From contig NZ_CP004350.1 of assembly GCF_000550785.1 (NCBI RefSeq), positions 352,009 to 416,008 of the forward strand: a stretch of DNA of 64,000 nucleotides, given 5' to 3'. Position 1 is the stretch's first letter. Each line of letters starts with the position of its first letter. The position numbers were made by a program, and so were the translations under genes. Below, one piece after another: positions 23,432 to 32,552 of this stretch. The notes beneath the pieces were generated by a model. That model was given only the letters and a program-made list of their open reading frames with translations, was not told the DNA's origin and made no database searches. This DNA is from Corynebacterium casei LMG S-19264. Lineage in GTDB: Bacteria > Actinomycetota > Actinomycetes > Mycobacteriales > Mycobacteriaceae.

Positions 23432-23495
23432 AAGGACTCGCATTCGTAGGTTGTTGGAATTTCTTCCAACTCACTACAAGCGCGAGTCCCTTTTT
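23432..23495. terminator. Terminator between marP and dppD
   Basis: AAGGACTCGC (23432-23441) pairs with GCGAGTCC (23482-23489), with the outer end running into TTTTT at 23491-23495. A second smaller hairpin (GTTGGAA/TTCCAAC) sits in the loop. A-run and T-run on either side allow use from both directions. Confidence 0.8.
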
Positions 23496-23532
23496 GGGGC
23501 CTTTTGTTGGCCTTGCCTGGTGCCGGTGGCGG

Positions 23533-25239
23533 TTAGTTCTCGTTCAAGTCGAGGTTCCCGCCGATACCAATTTCAATGTGCATACCTGGCACAGAGTTGA
23601 TGAGGTTCTTTGTGTAATCCTGGGTTGGATTGTCAAAGATTTCATCGGTCGTGCCCTGCTCAACCACAGCACCCTTTTGCATAACCACAACATCATCCGC
23701 GGTCTGGCGAACCACAGCCAAGTCGTGGGTAATGAACAGATAAGACAGGTTCAGGTCGCGCTGCAGTTCAGCCATTAGCTGAATGATCTGGTTCTGAACC
23801 AGAACGTCCAGTGCAGACACGGCCTCATCCAAGACAATGACCTCAGGGTTCAGTGCTAGAGCGCGGGCAATAGCAATACGCTGACGCTGACCACCGGAGA
23901 GCTCATCAGGGTAGCGGCGCATAGCCGAACGCGGCATAGCCACCATGTCTAGGAGCTCAGCCACGCGGTTCTCGCGGGCCTTGCGGTCCCCAATCTTGTG
24001 CAGACGCAGTGGCTCCTCGATGCACTTAAAGATGGAGTACATCGGGTCCAAAGAACCATAAGGGTTCTGGAAGACGACCTGCATCTTGCGGCGAAGGTCA
24101 AACAGCTGCTTGCTGTTGAGGGTGGAGACATCCGTTCCCTCATAAGAAATGGTGCCTGAGGTTGGCTCCAGCAAGTTCAATACCATGTTTGCCACGGTGG
24201 ACTTACCGGAACCGGACTCCCCCACCAGCGCCAAGGTGGAACCGCGGCGCAAGTCGAAGGAGACATTATCCACGGCCTTGAAGTGCTTCTTATCGCCACG
24301 GGAACCACGGATATCGAATTCCTTGGTCAGGTTACGAACAGAGATAACCGCTTCTTCGGAACGCTCTTCGGAAGCACCCGCAATCAGTTCAGAAGACTCA
24401 ATACCTGCTTCGCGTGCTGCACGAATACGTGAAGACGCCAGGGAAGGAGCAGCCGTGACCAAACGCTTGGTGTACGGGTGCTGCGGTGCCTTAAGAATCT
24501 GACGCGATGGGCCGGATTCCACGATACGACCACGGTGCATAACAATGAGGTGCTCTGCGCGCTCTGCTGCCAGACCCAAGTCGTGGGTAATAAACAGTAC
24601 GGCGTTGCCGAGCTCCTTGGTCAGCGTTTCCAGGTGATCCAGAATCTGCTTCTGAACCGTCACGTCCAACGCGGAGGTTGGCTCATCGGCAATCAGCAGC
24701 TTCGGACGTGCTGCCAAGCCGATACCGATGAGAGCACGCTGGCGCATACCGCCGGAGAACTCATGTGGGTACTGCTTCGCGCGCCGCTCGGCATCGGGAA
24801 GCCCTGCTTCCTCCAGTACCTGCGCAACGCGCTCTTTGCGCTTGGATCCCTCAACCACATTGTTGGCCTTGAGGGATTCCTCGACCTGGGTGCCAATGCG
24901 CCACACCGGGTTGAGGTTGGACATTGGATCCTGCGGAACCAAGCCAATGTGAGAGCCGCGAAGCTTCTCATAATCCTTGTTATCGAAGCCAGTAATATCT
25001 TCGCCTTCGAAGATGATCTGGCCTTCAGTAACCTTGCCGTTGCCGGGAAGCAGACCAAGAATAGACATTGCGGTGGTGGACTTACCGGAGCCGGACTCAC
25101 CCACGATTGCAACAGACTGGCCTGGGTAGATGGTCATGTTGACGCCGCGGACTGCTTCGACGATACCGGTGGAGGAAGCGAAGGCGATCTTGACGCCCTT
25201 CATCTCCAGCAATGGCTGTTCAGCGTTATGTTCAGTCAT
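23533..25239 (-). CDS. dppD: Peptide ABC transporter ATPase, fused DppD-DppF type
   Basis: 568 residues with two complete ABC ATPase domains in tandem. Each has VGESGSGKST (Walker A near residues 45 and 335), an ABC signature (FSGGMRQRALIG and LSGGQRQRIAIA), Walker B (LLIADEPTSALD and VIVLDEAVSALD) and an H-loop. Single-chain double ATPases are normal in actinobacterial Opp/Dpp systems (Rv3663c). It energises peptide uptake with the permeases immediately upstream, from which it is separated by 2 bp. Confidence 0.92.
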   Translation of the reverse strand: MTEHNAEQPLLEMKGVKIAFASSTGIVEAVRGVNMTIYPGQSVAIVGESGSGKSTTAMSILGLLPGNGKVTEGQIIFEGEDITGFDNKDYEKLRGSHIGLVPQDPMSNLNPVWRIGTQVEESLKANNVVEGSKRKERVAQVLEEAGLPDAERRAKQYPHEFSGGMRQRALIGIGLAARPKLLIADEPTSALDVTVQKQILDHLETLTKELGNAVLFITHDLGLAAERAEHLIVMHRGRIVESGPSRQILKAPQHPYTKRLVTAAPSLASSRIRAAREAGIESSELIAGASEERSEEAVISVRNLTKEFDIRGSRGDKKHFKAVDNVSFDLRRGSTLALVGESGSGKSTVANMVLNLLEPTSGTISYEGTDVSTLNSKQLFDLRRKMQVVFQNPYGSLDPMYSIFKCIEEPLRLHKIGDRKARENRVAELLDMVAMPRSAMRRYPDELSGGQRQRIAIARALALNPEVIVLDEAVSALDVLVQNQIIQLMAELQRDLNLSYLFITHDLAVVRQTADDVVVMQKGAVVEQGTTDEIFDNPTQDYTKNLINSVPGMHIEIGIGGNLDLNEN

Positions 25240-25241
25240 GA

Positions 25242-26240
25242 TTATCGCTTCCTTGCCTTTGGATCGAGCGCGTCACGGACAACGTCACCCATCATGATAA
25301 AGCTCAATACGGTCAGTGCTAGGGCACCTGCTGGGTAGAACAGAACCATTGGTTCCTGGCGCAGTGATGCCTGTGCCTGAGAAATATCTCCACCCCACGA
25401 AACAATGGTTGGCGGAAGACCAATACCAAGGAACGACAGCGTTGCCTCAGCCACGATGAACGTACCAAGTGCCACCGTTGCGTAGGAGATGATTGGGGCT
25501 GCAGCGTTAGGCAGGGCGTGGCTGAACAGAATGCGCCACTTCGATGCACCAACAGAACGTGCTGCCTGAACGAATTCCTCGTTTTTAATGGACATCACGG
25601 CACCACGCGTAATACGGGCAATGTTAACCCAGCCGAAGAGACCGAGAACCAGAACCACGGTGAGGATGGTGCGGTATTCCTTGAACATCTGCATAACCAC
25701 GATTGCTGCAAGAACCAGTGGAATTGCGAAGAAGATATCAGTAATACGGGACAAGATGGTGTCAGCCCAGCCGCCAAAGAAGCCAGCGATGGAGCCAACC
25801 AGGGCGCCAACAACGGTGACCAAAGCAGTGGTGAGAACACCCACGAGAACGGATGCACGTGCACCGTAGATAACGCGGGAGTAGATGTCACAGCCCTGGC
25901 GGTCAAAGCCGAAGATGTGTCCTTCCTCAGAAGGATTCAGTGAGTTGGCCAGCGTACAAGCGCGTGGATCGACAGAAGTAAACAGTGATGGGAACAGCGC
26001 CAGCAAAAGGGCAACCAAAATCATGAAGGAAGCAACCCAGAAGAGCGGACGCTTGCGCAGGTAGCGCCAAGCCTCAGCCCACTGCGAGGATGGTGCGGAC
26101 TCGTCCTTAACGGCGTCCACTGCACCCAAACCGGTTTCATCAGTTTCGGCGATGTAGTGGTCCTGGCCGCGACGGCCCTGGGAAACCAAGATTTCTTCGC
26201 CGAGATCCTGGGGGTCTGTATTGCGATCGATATTAGGCAT
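25242..26240 (-). CDS. dppC: Peptide ABC transporter permease
   Basis: 332 residues with a cytosolic N-terminus of about 80 residues, an OppC-type TM1 (PLFWVASFMILVALLLALFPSLF) and five further helices. The cytoplasmic EAA motif reads QAARSVGASKWRILFSHALPNA. ATG 26240 (MPNIDRNTDPQD) overlaps the dppB end by 8 bp and has AAGGA ahead of it, so the longer start is rejected. It pairs with DppB to form the membrane channel. Confidence 0.92.
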   Translation of the reverse strand: MPNIDRNTDPQDLGEEILVSQGRRGQDHYIAETDETGLGAVDAVKDESAPSSQWAEAWRYLRKRPLFWVASFMILVALLLALFPSLFTSVDPRACTLANSLNPSEEGHIFGFDRQGCDIYSRVIYGARASVLVGVLTTALVTVVGALVGSIAGFFGGWADTILSRITDIFFAIPLVLAAIVVMQMFKEYRTILTVVLVLGLFGWVNIARITRGAVMSIKNEEFVQAARSVGASKWRILFSHALPNAAAPIISYATVALGTFIVAEATLSFLGIGLPPTIVSWGGDISQAQASLRQEPMVLFYPAGALALTVLSFIMMGDVVRDALDPKARKR

Positions 26241-27159
26241 AGCGAATCCTTGGGTCGAGTACCGCGTAGAGAAGGTCAACCAGCAGGTTGGCCACAATGT
26301 AGATAACTACGAGGACGGTGGTAAAGGACACGATGGTGGTTGGCTCACCGCGCAGAATTGCTTGGTAGAGCGTGCCACCGACACCGTTGATACCGAAGAT
26401 GCCCTCAGTAACAATGGCGCCAGTCATCAGGGAGCCGAGGTCGGCGCCGATGAAGGTAGCAACGGGAATCAGCGAGTTACGCAGCACGTGGCGGTTCATC
26501 ACCTGGCCGCCTGACAAGCCCTTTGCGCGTGCAGTACGTACGTAGTCCGCGCGCATGTTCTCACTGACGGACTGTCGCGTCAGACGGATGATGTATGCAC
26601 AGGAGAGCGCGCCCAGCACGATTGCTGGCATGAGCAGTGATTGGAATGATTCATCTCTACCGACTGTCACCGGTAGCAAGTCCCAGCGAATACCGACGAT
26701 GTATTGGAAGACGAAGCCGGTAACGAAGGAAGGAACTGCAATAACCAGCAGGGAGACAACCAGAACGGTGGAGTCGAAGAAGCCACCGCGGCGGATGCCG
26801 GAGAATACGCCGAAGGCGATACCGAAGATGGTCTCGAAGACAATAGCCATGAAGGCCAGCTTCAGAGTTACTGGGAAGACATTCTGCATTACCTCTGTAA
26901 CCGGCACGCCGGAGAAGGTGGTGCCAAAGTCCAGGGTCAAAATGCCCTTGACATACAGCAGGTACTGAATAATGAATGGCTTGTCCAGGTTATATTCAGC
27001 CTCAATGCGTGCACGCGCGGCTTCGGTCAAGCCGCGGTCACCGCCCAGTGCCTCTACCGGATCACCAGGCATGAGGAAGACAAGCGCGTAGATGAGCAGG
27101 GTCGCTCCGAAGAACACCGGAATCATCTGGAGCACTCGTCGCCCAATGTAGCGCAACAT
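26233..27159 (-). CDS. dppB: Peptide ABC transporter permease
   Basis: A 308-residue inner-membrane protein with the DppB/OppB N-terminal signature (RYIGRRVLQMIPVFFGATLLIYALVFLMPGDP), six predicted helices, and the EAA loop YVRTARAKGLSGGQVMNRHVLRNSLIP. It is the first gene of the tight dppB-dppC-dppD cluster (coding overlaps and a 2-bp gap). The binding-protein gene is 554 bp upstream, so this cluster may have its own promoter. Confidence 0.92.
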   Translation of the reverse strand: MLRYIGRRVLQMIPVFFGATLLIYALVFLMPGDPVEALGGDRGLTEAARARIEAEYNLDKPFIIQYLLYVKGILTLDFGTTFSGVPVTEVMQNVFPVTLKLAFMAIVFETIFGIAFGVFSGIRRGGFFDSTVLVVSLLVIAVPSFVTGFVFQYIVGIRWDLLPVTVGRDESFQSLLMPAIVLGALSCAYIIRLTRQSVSENMRADYVRTARAKGLSGGQVMNRHVLRNSLIPVATFIGADLGSLMTGAIVTEGIFGINGVGGTLYQAILRGEPTTIVSFTTVLVVIYIVANLLVDLLYAVLDPRIRYA

Positions 27160-27713
27160 AAATGTGTCCTTTACAAAATTGTGGGTCCAACTACCGATTC
27201 CGCAACGTATCTAAGTCACCAAGTCGAGTCGTTGTGACTTATCTTAAATCCCTCGCCCTGCTACTGATAATCGGCACAGCCCCATTTGAAAGCCTATTCA
27301 CCCAACGTAAATAAACTGTTGAGTGTTACGTCCTATAGTGTGGTATACGAAAATTAATAAGCTGGGCTAATCCAAGAAACCATAAAAATCTATCCCATAA
27401 AATGGGAAACCGCTCGCTGGCTGCGGTCTTTCACGGTTACCCCAAATAGTGGGCAATCTTGGCGTCCCCGATTTGAAACAAGTGTGAATAACTGTTGCAG
27501 ACATTGGCAGCTGTTGTGAAGAATCCTAGCCCGCAAGCCAGGATCGCACTAGGGGGAAGTACTAAAAAGATGATGGAGACGGGCGTATAGGCCCGCTGGA
27601 TTCAGCCTTGGAGGGGTGGCATGACTAAGCCCTCGCCATCCAACAGGTGCGTGGAGCGAGGGCCTAGCTTAAGAACTTACGTCATCAGTTAGGTCCAAGG
27701 ACCCGGGGAGAAA
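27160..27713. other. 554-bp non-coding gap inside the dpp cluster
   Basis: No convincing coding frame on either strand. It contains a GC-rich 8-bp hairpin (27629-27663) close to the dppA stop, a small hairpin (TCCCAT/ATGGGA at 27393-27407), and A/T-rich stretches around 27330-27400 that could hold a dppB promoter. The length is unusual for an operon whose other junctions overlap. Confidence 0.5.
27629..27663 (-). terminator. Hairpin downstream of dppA, possible attenuator
   Basis: GCCCTCGC (27629-27636) pairs with GCGAGGGC (27656-27663). There is no T-run on the minus strand, so it may stabilise the dppA 3' end or lower readthrough into dppBCD rather than terminate fully. Confidence 0.45.
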
Positions 27714-29330
27714 TTAGTTCTTGGTGATATCGGTGAAGATTGGAACGGAGTCCCAGCCGAAGACCACGTTGTCAACGTTCTCAGAGTAGCCAGCGGTCAC
27801 GTTGGAGTACCACAGTGGGATAGCTGGAAGGTCTTCGAACAGGATGGTCTGAGCTTCCTTGAAGCGCTCTGCTGCTTCCTCAGGGGAGTCAGCTGCGTCA
27901 GCCTCGCGGATCTTCGCGTCGAAGTCTGGGTTGGAGTAGTCACCATCGTTGGAACCAGCGCCGGTGCCGTACATTGCGGCCAGGAAGTTACCCATACCTG
28001 GGTAGTCAGCCTGCCAGCCGGTACGGAATGCGGTTTCGATGGTGCGGTTGGTGACCTCATCACGCAGGGACTTGAAGTCTGGGTAAGGAGCGCCGATTGC
28101 TTCGATTTCCAGGGTGTTCTTGATGGAGTTTGCAGCTGCATCAACCCATGCCTGGTGGCCGCCGTCAGAGTCGTACGCAATTGCGAACTCTGGAGAGGAC
28201 CACTCGTTCATTTCATCAGCCTGTGCCCAGAGTTCCTTAGCCTTTTCTGGGTCGTATTCAAGAACCTCGTTGCCTGGTACGTCCTCAGAGAAGCCAGCTA
28301 CAACTGGAGAGGTGAAGTCAGAAGCAGGGGTGCGGGTGTTCTGGAAGATGGTCTCAGTGATCTCTTCACGGTTGATGGCGTGGGACAGTGCCTGGCGGCG
28401 CAGAACGCCTTCCTCGCCACCGAAGTGCTCTAGGTTCTCACCAATGGTGAAGGATTGGAAGACAGCGGAAGGCTGGTTGACTGCACGGTCGCCCAGGTCA
28501 GACTCGTAGACAGAGAACGCGGAGTCTGGAATCTTGTCCAGAACGTCCAGGTTGCCGGAAAGCAGGTCAGCATAAGCTGCATCCTGGGATGGGTAGAAGA
28601 TGATGTCTAGGCCATCGTTTTGTGCAGCGTTGTCGCCAGCATAGTCAGGGTTTGGTACCAGCAATGCGTTGGAATTGTGGTTCCACTCTTCGAGCATGTA
28701 TGGGCCGTTGCCCACTGGGTTCTCGCCGAAGGCGTCCATGTCTTCGAAAGCAACCTCTGGAAGTGGGGAGAACGCGGAGTAGCCCAAGCGCTGAGGGAAG
28801 TCAGCGGTTGGGTTGTTCATGGTTACCTTGAAGGTCTTGTCATCAATAACCTCAAGACCCTCAAGCTCTTCCACGCCTTCTTCTGCATAGCCCTTGATTG
28901 GCTCGAAGAAGTAAGCACCGAGCTGTGCGTTAGCAACAGCGTAGTTCCATGCATCAACGAAGGAGTTCGCGGTGACGTCAGTGCCGTCGGTGAACTTCCA
29001 GTCCTTCAGGGTGATGGTGAATTCGGTGTTATCGTCGTTTGGTTCGATGGACTCTGCAACTTCGTTGTAGGTCTCACCCTCAGCGTCGTAGCCAACTAGG
29101 CCGGAGAAGATCGAGTCAACGATCTTGCCGCCGCCAGTTTCGTTGGTGTTGGCAGGAACCAGCGGGTTCTGGGGCTCGGTGCCGATAGTCAGGATGTAGT
29201 TGTCACCGCCGGACGATGCACCGCCGTCGGATGCAGCGGAATCATCGGAAGATGAGGAGTCGGAGCAGGCCACGAGGGCGAGCGAGGTTGAGGCTGCAGC
29301 AAGCAGCGCGATCGTCTTCTTGATCGTCAT
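27714..29330 (-). CDS. dppA: Peptide-binding lipoprotein of ABC transporter
   Basis: 538 residues with a lipobox (ALVAC, Cys near residue 22), a Ser/Asp/Gly linker, and an SBP_bac_5 domain: EPQNPLVPANTNETGGGKIVDSIFSGLV at the N-terminus, YMLEEWNHNSNALLVPNPDY in the middle and the C-terminal FKEAQTILFEDLPAIPLWYSN. It captures peptides at the cell surface for DppBCD. ATG 29330 has GGAGG about 10 bp upstream. A 14-bp palindrome (AGATTA-AC-TAATCT, 29424-29437) lies in its promoter region and is a possible operator. Confidence 0.92.
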   Translation of the reverse strand: MTIKKTIALLAAASTSLALVACSDSSSSDDSAASDGGASSGGDNYILTIGTEPQNPLVPANTNETGGGKIVDSIFSGLVGYDAEGETYNEVAESIEPNDDNTEFTITLKDWKFTDGTDVTANSFVDAWNYAVANAQLGAYFFEPIKGYAEEGVEELEGLEVIDDKTFKVTMNNPTADFPQRLGYSAFSPLPEVAFEDMDAFGENPVGNGPYMLEEWNHNSNALLVPNPDYAGDNAAQNDGLDIIFYPSQDAAYADLLSGNLDVLDKIPDSAFSVYESDLGDRAVNQPSAVFQSFTIGENLEHFGGEEGVLRRQALSHAINREEITETIFQNTRTPASDFTSPVVAGFSEDVPGNEVLEYDPEKAKELWAQADEMNEWSSPEFAIAYDSDGGHQAWVDAAANSIKNTLEIEAIGAPYPDFKSLRDEVTNRTIETAFRTGWQADYPGMGNFLAAMYGTGAGSNDGDYSNPDFDAKIREADAADSPEEAAERFKEAQTILFEDLPAIPLWYSNVTAGYSENVDNVVFGWDSVPIFTDITKN

Positions 29331-29524
29331 GAGGGTGGACCTCCACGTTGAGATGAAAAAACCTATAGCCGAACCTGTGATTGGGCTTGGAGTAAATCTA
29401 CCTTGTGAAAGACGGCACAGACAAGATTAACTAATCTGCACTGGTTAAGGCGGTTGAGTCCCACTCAGTGAAACTTGGAGCTACCTGCAAAGACTGCGAA
29501 TTATTTTGCTAAGAATGTATTTTA

Positions 29525-29548
29525 TCTCACCCCAGTTAAGGGGTGAGA
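29525..29548 (-). terminator. Terminator overlapping the end of the EphE-like gene
   Basis: Perfect 9-bp arms TCTCACCCC (29525-29533) and GGGGTGAGA (29540-29548) enclose a 6-base loop that contains the TAA stop of the hydrolase gene. On the minus strand an A/T-rich stretch follows. Confidence 0.7.
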
Positions 29549-30441
29549 CGTATCCAACTAGAAATGGCCTCAATGAACCCAGAAGAGTTCTCAATGTGGG
29601 GCATGTTCTTGGCTTTTTCTATTGTCTGCTCGGTAAATGCAGAGGCTACCCGTGCCTTTGCCCGGCGAATAACGGGCAACCACAGACGCTGTCCTGAGTA
29701 CAAAAACAGCACCGGTGATTCGACCCGTCTCTCCATCCAGCGAAGAGGAACGCTTGAAGTTAGAAGCCGGTGGTTGTGGATAGTTCCGCGTTGAACGTTG
29801 CCAATCTGCGCCGCGGATTGACGCAGACGGAGATTCTCTTCAAAGCGCAGCACGTCGTTTTTCCGGAACTTTGATGAGGTGTTGTTGCTTAGCTCGGCTT
29901 TGTAGAATCGCTGCGGAACTTTACGCACAGGCAGGCGGCACCAAATGGAGCTGATCAACAAATACAGGAAATCCCAGGGGCGGGCGGCCATGCTGCGGCG
30001 GAAATCAACGGGGTAGGCCCCGGAAATACTCACGACTCCGGCAACGCGCTCCGGTTTATCAATAGCCACTGACCAGGCCAGCGAAGCGCCGGTGTCATTG
30101 CCCACCACAATGGCTTTGTCATAGCCGAGCGCCTGGATGACGCCGGAGATATCCCCGGTGAGAGTGCGGATGTCTTGCCCTAGTCCTGCTGGTGGTTTAT
30201 CCGACATGCCAAATCCACGCAGGTCTACAGCGGCCACTCGAAAGCCCTTCTGAGCAAGTGGTGCAATGACATCGCGGTATTCGAACCAGCCACCAAAAGT
30301 GCCGTGAATAAGAACAATCAGTGGATTACCATTTTCGCCCGCGGTCACCACGTGCAGGCGAATGCCGTGGGTATGGACAAACTCATGTTCAAAATCGCCT
30401 TTGAGTTCAACCACGGACGGGGAGAGGGGCTTAGACGGCAA
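29536..30441 (-). CDS. Alpha/beta hydrolase, epoxide hydrolase type (EphE-like)
   Basis: 301 residues with the alpha/beta-hydrolase oxyanion segment LIHGTFGGWFEYRDVIAPL and a nucleophile elbow VGNDTG, in which the nucleophile is Asp rather than Ser. That is the mark of epoxide hydrolases and haloalkane dehalogenases. DLRGFGMSDKPP and a C-terminal MPHIENS His are also as expected. The place between the marP/dpp genes and the holin-like protein matches mycobacterial ephE (Rv3670). The substrate is unknown. The stop codon lies in the loop of its own terminator. Confidence 0.8.
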   Translation of the reverse strand: MPSKPLSPSVVELKGDFEHEFVHTHGIRLHVVTAGENGNPLIVLIHGTFGGWFEYRDVIAPLAQKGFRVAAVDLRGFGMSDKPPAGLGQDIRTLTGDISGVIQALGYDKAIVVGNDTGASLAWSVAIDKPERVAGVVSISGAYPVDFRRSMAARPWDFLYLLISSIWCRLPVRKVPQRFYKAELSNNTSSKFRKNDVLRFEENLRLRQSAAQIGNVQRGTIHNHRLLTSSVPLRWMERRVESPVLFLYSGQRLWLPVIRRAKARVASAFTEQTIEKAKNMPHIENSSGFIEAISSWIRLTP

Positions 30442-30563
30442 GTTAAGTCCTTAAATGTTTAATGCTGCTGGGGTTACGTTGATTCTTCAATGCTGACGCT
30501 AGCTAAATGGTGGTGTTAGTGGGAATGCGTGGGCAAAAGAATCCGGCATCGGTGGTTCATACA

Positions 30564-30602
30564 AAAATCCGCCCGCGGCAGGAAGTCGTGCAACGGGCGG
30601 AT
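30564..30602 (-). terminator. Intrinsic terminator of holin-like gene
   Basis: TCCGCCCG (30569-30576) pairs with CGGGCGGA (30594-30601). On the minus strand the stem is followed by TTTTTG. It lies about 35 bp past the gene end. Confidence 0.85.
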
Positions 30603-30636
30603 AGGTGAAGGTGGGGAGGAAAGGAAAAGGAAACCT

Positions 30637-31143
30637 TTAGGTGTAAAGACCCTTGTTGCGCTTTTCCACAGCATTGGTTGCCTTACCTGGAACCAAGTGC
30701 TTGAGCTCACCGACAGATTCAATCGTCTTCTCGGGTTTCTTAACCTTCTTGACTTGGCTAAAGCCGATTGCTGCCAAGACGCCGGCGATGACGATCATGA
30801 GAAGGAAGACAATCAGGTAAGCAGCCCAGCGGTCGAACCACAGGTGGGTGAGTAGCTCCGCGAGGAAGAAGAAAAAGAAGAAAGAGCTGTACAGCGCGAT
30901 AACACCGGCAACGCCGAACAGGCCGGCACCAATGCCGCCCTTCTTGGCGGATGCAGCTAGCTCAGTCTTTGCCAGCTCAATCTCGGAGCGAACCAAGGTG
31001 GAAATCTGCTCGGTTGCGTTAGAAACTAGCGTTCCGATAGAAGTCTCACCCGGCTTGCTGGTGTCAACATCCGATAGCGGAATGGAGTTGACCTTTGGGC
31101 CGAAGCTCTCGGCACCATCGGTGTAGAGTCCGTCTTTGCTCAC
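30637..31143 (-). CDS. Phage holin-superfamily (Holin-X/DUF1469) membrane protein
   Basis: 168 residues: an N-terminal cytosolic region with an amphipathic helix (ISTLVRSEIELAKTELAAS), two membrane helices (near residues 72-100, including a run of six Phe, and 108-130) and a basic C-terminal tail. This is the actinobacterial holin-X/Rv3669 type. Despite the family name, it is chromosomal and unlinked to any phage gene here. Its role is unknown, probably in the envelope. It is followed by a clean terminator and so is likely monocistronic. Confidence 0.82.
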   Translation of the reverse strand: MSKDGLYTDGAESFGPKVNSIPLSDVDTSKPGETSIGTLVSNATEQISTLVRSEIELAKTELAASAKKGGIGAGLFGVAGVIALYSSFFFFFFLAELLTHLWFDRWAAYLIVFLLMIVIAGVLAAIGFSQVKKVKKPEKTIESVGELKHLVPGKATNAVEKRNKGLYT

Positions 31144-31394
31144 GGTAGAATACCTTCCTCAAAAGGGTGCGCAGTGTCGTTTCATTAATCTTTAATAACC
31201 ACAGTAGATCAAAAACCTCCCTGTGACATACGTGCCCATCCTAATAGATTTAGATGTAGATGATCCGTTTGGCGTAGCGATTGCCTAAAACAGTGCTCAT
31301 GAATACCCCTAAATAGCGGCCGAACACGTGCCAGCTACCTGGCAATTAGCCAATTTTGGCTAGGTGAAGCCCGCCTATTATCGTCCGGGAATTA

Positions 31395-32270
31395 CTATCC
31401 GGCTAGCGGCGTGTGAGCCCAGGACAAGAAGTCTGGGGTCTTATGGGCTTTGCGTGGCTCCAGCGGTGGACGCTGAAACAACCAGATGCCGGCTACCACC
31501 AAAGCCGCAACGCCAGCTACAACGGAAGCGCCAATGCCTACTTCCTTCGCACCAGGCATAGTAAATAGAGGAACAGGATCGCGGAATGTGCGGATATCCC
31601 AACCGTTTTCCAGCGCGGCCTTCTTCATGGCGCGGTCAGGATTCACGGCAACAGGGTTGCCCACCAATTCCAACATTGGAATATCGGTAGCAGAATCCGA
31701 GTAGGCAAAGCTTTCAGCCAAGTTAATGTTCTCAGTCTGTCCAATCTTCGCCACGGCATCAGCTTTGGCATGGCCTTTGAGGTAGTGGACAATACCGCCG
31801 GTAAAGCGGCCATCCACGGTTTCAAGTTCAGTAGCCACAACGTGCTCCACGCCGAGTTCTTCAGCGATAAGACGAACGAGTGTTGCTTCAGAAGCGGAGA
31901 TAATCACAACTTCATGGCCAGCGGCCTGGTGGAACTTAATGAGCTCACGGGCCTCATGGTAAATCGCCGGAGTAACCACGGTATGCATGGTTTCACGCGC
32001 GATGTTTTCTACTTCTTCCACAGACCAGCCAGTAACCATCGCCGCCAATTGGTCGCGCGTGGCATCCATCTGTTCCGAAGTCTGGCCCGCCATCATGTAG
32101 CTGGCCTTAGCCAAAGTCATCTGCAATGCATCGGCAGGAGTAATAAGCCCGTTGTTCATGAATTCTTTGCCAAATGCAAAGGCAGATGAGGTGGCAATGA
32201 TCGTCTTGTCCAGATCGAAGAATGCCGCGATACGGCCGTTCTTCGCTGGTAGATGATCATGTGTGCTCAT
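31395..32270 (-). CDS. HAD-IB family phosphatase with C-terminal membrane helix
   Basis: About 291 residues. HAD motif I is AAFFDLDKTII, motif II IISAS, and motif III with the metal Asp is SDSATDIPML. This is the SerB-like HAD-IB subfamily, which in actinobacteria includes acyl-phosphate and lipid-phosphate phosphatases. A single helix (VGIGASVVAGVAALVVAGIWLF, near 255-275) precedes a basic tail, so the enzyme is probably membrane-tethered, arguing for a lipid substrate over phosphoserine. ATG 32270 (MSTHDHLPAKNGR) is preferred to 32291. It is divergent from the tad locus. Confidence 0.82.
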   Translation of the reverse strand: MSTHDHLPAKNGRIAAFFDLDKTIIATSSAFAFGKEFMNNGLITPADALQMTLAKASYMMAGQTSEQMDATRDQLAAMVTGWSVEEVENIARETMHTVVTPAIYHEARELIKFHQAAGHEVVIISASEATLVRLIAEELGVEHVVATELETVDGRFTGGIVHYLKGHAKADAVAKIGQTENINLAESFAYSDSATDIPMLELVGNPVAVNPDRAMKKAALENGWDIRTFRDPVPLFTMPGAKEVGIGASVVAGVAALVVAGIWLFQRPPLEPRKAHKTPDFLSWAHTPLAG

Positions 32271-32552
32271 ATGCTGCTTCCGTAAATCCATGTCAATCGC
32301 TCACTCCAGGATATCGCCTTAATGAAAGTGACGGAGTGTAACGATTGGGTAAATTGTTAACTTCTGTGACTATTGTGGCACTGCTGTGGCTCAATGTCTA
32401 TAGGGAGAATCGTAGAGTTTCCTTCCTGTGTTACTGACTTATCCACAGATTTTTAATGACACGTCAACGTTCGGGGTGAAAATCGGGTAGTTATCCACAG
32501 GCAACTCAATTGGCACTAGTGCGGGCTTGTGCCCAACGGTCATAGTTGAGCC

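Noticed and set aside
30637..31143. Holin-family protein as evidence of a prophage
   Set aside because: No phage genes flank it, and the family is a chromosomal membrane protein widespread in actinobacteria at this locus.
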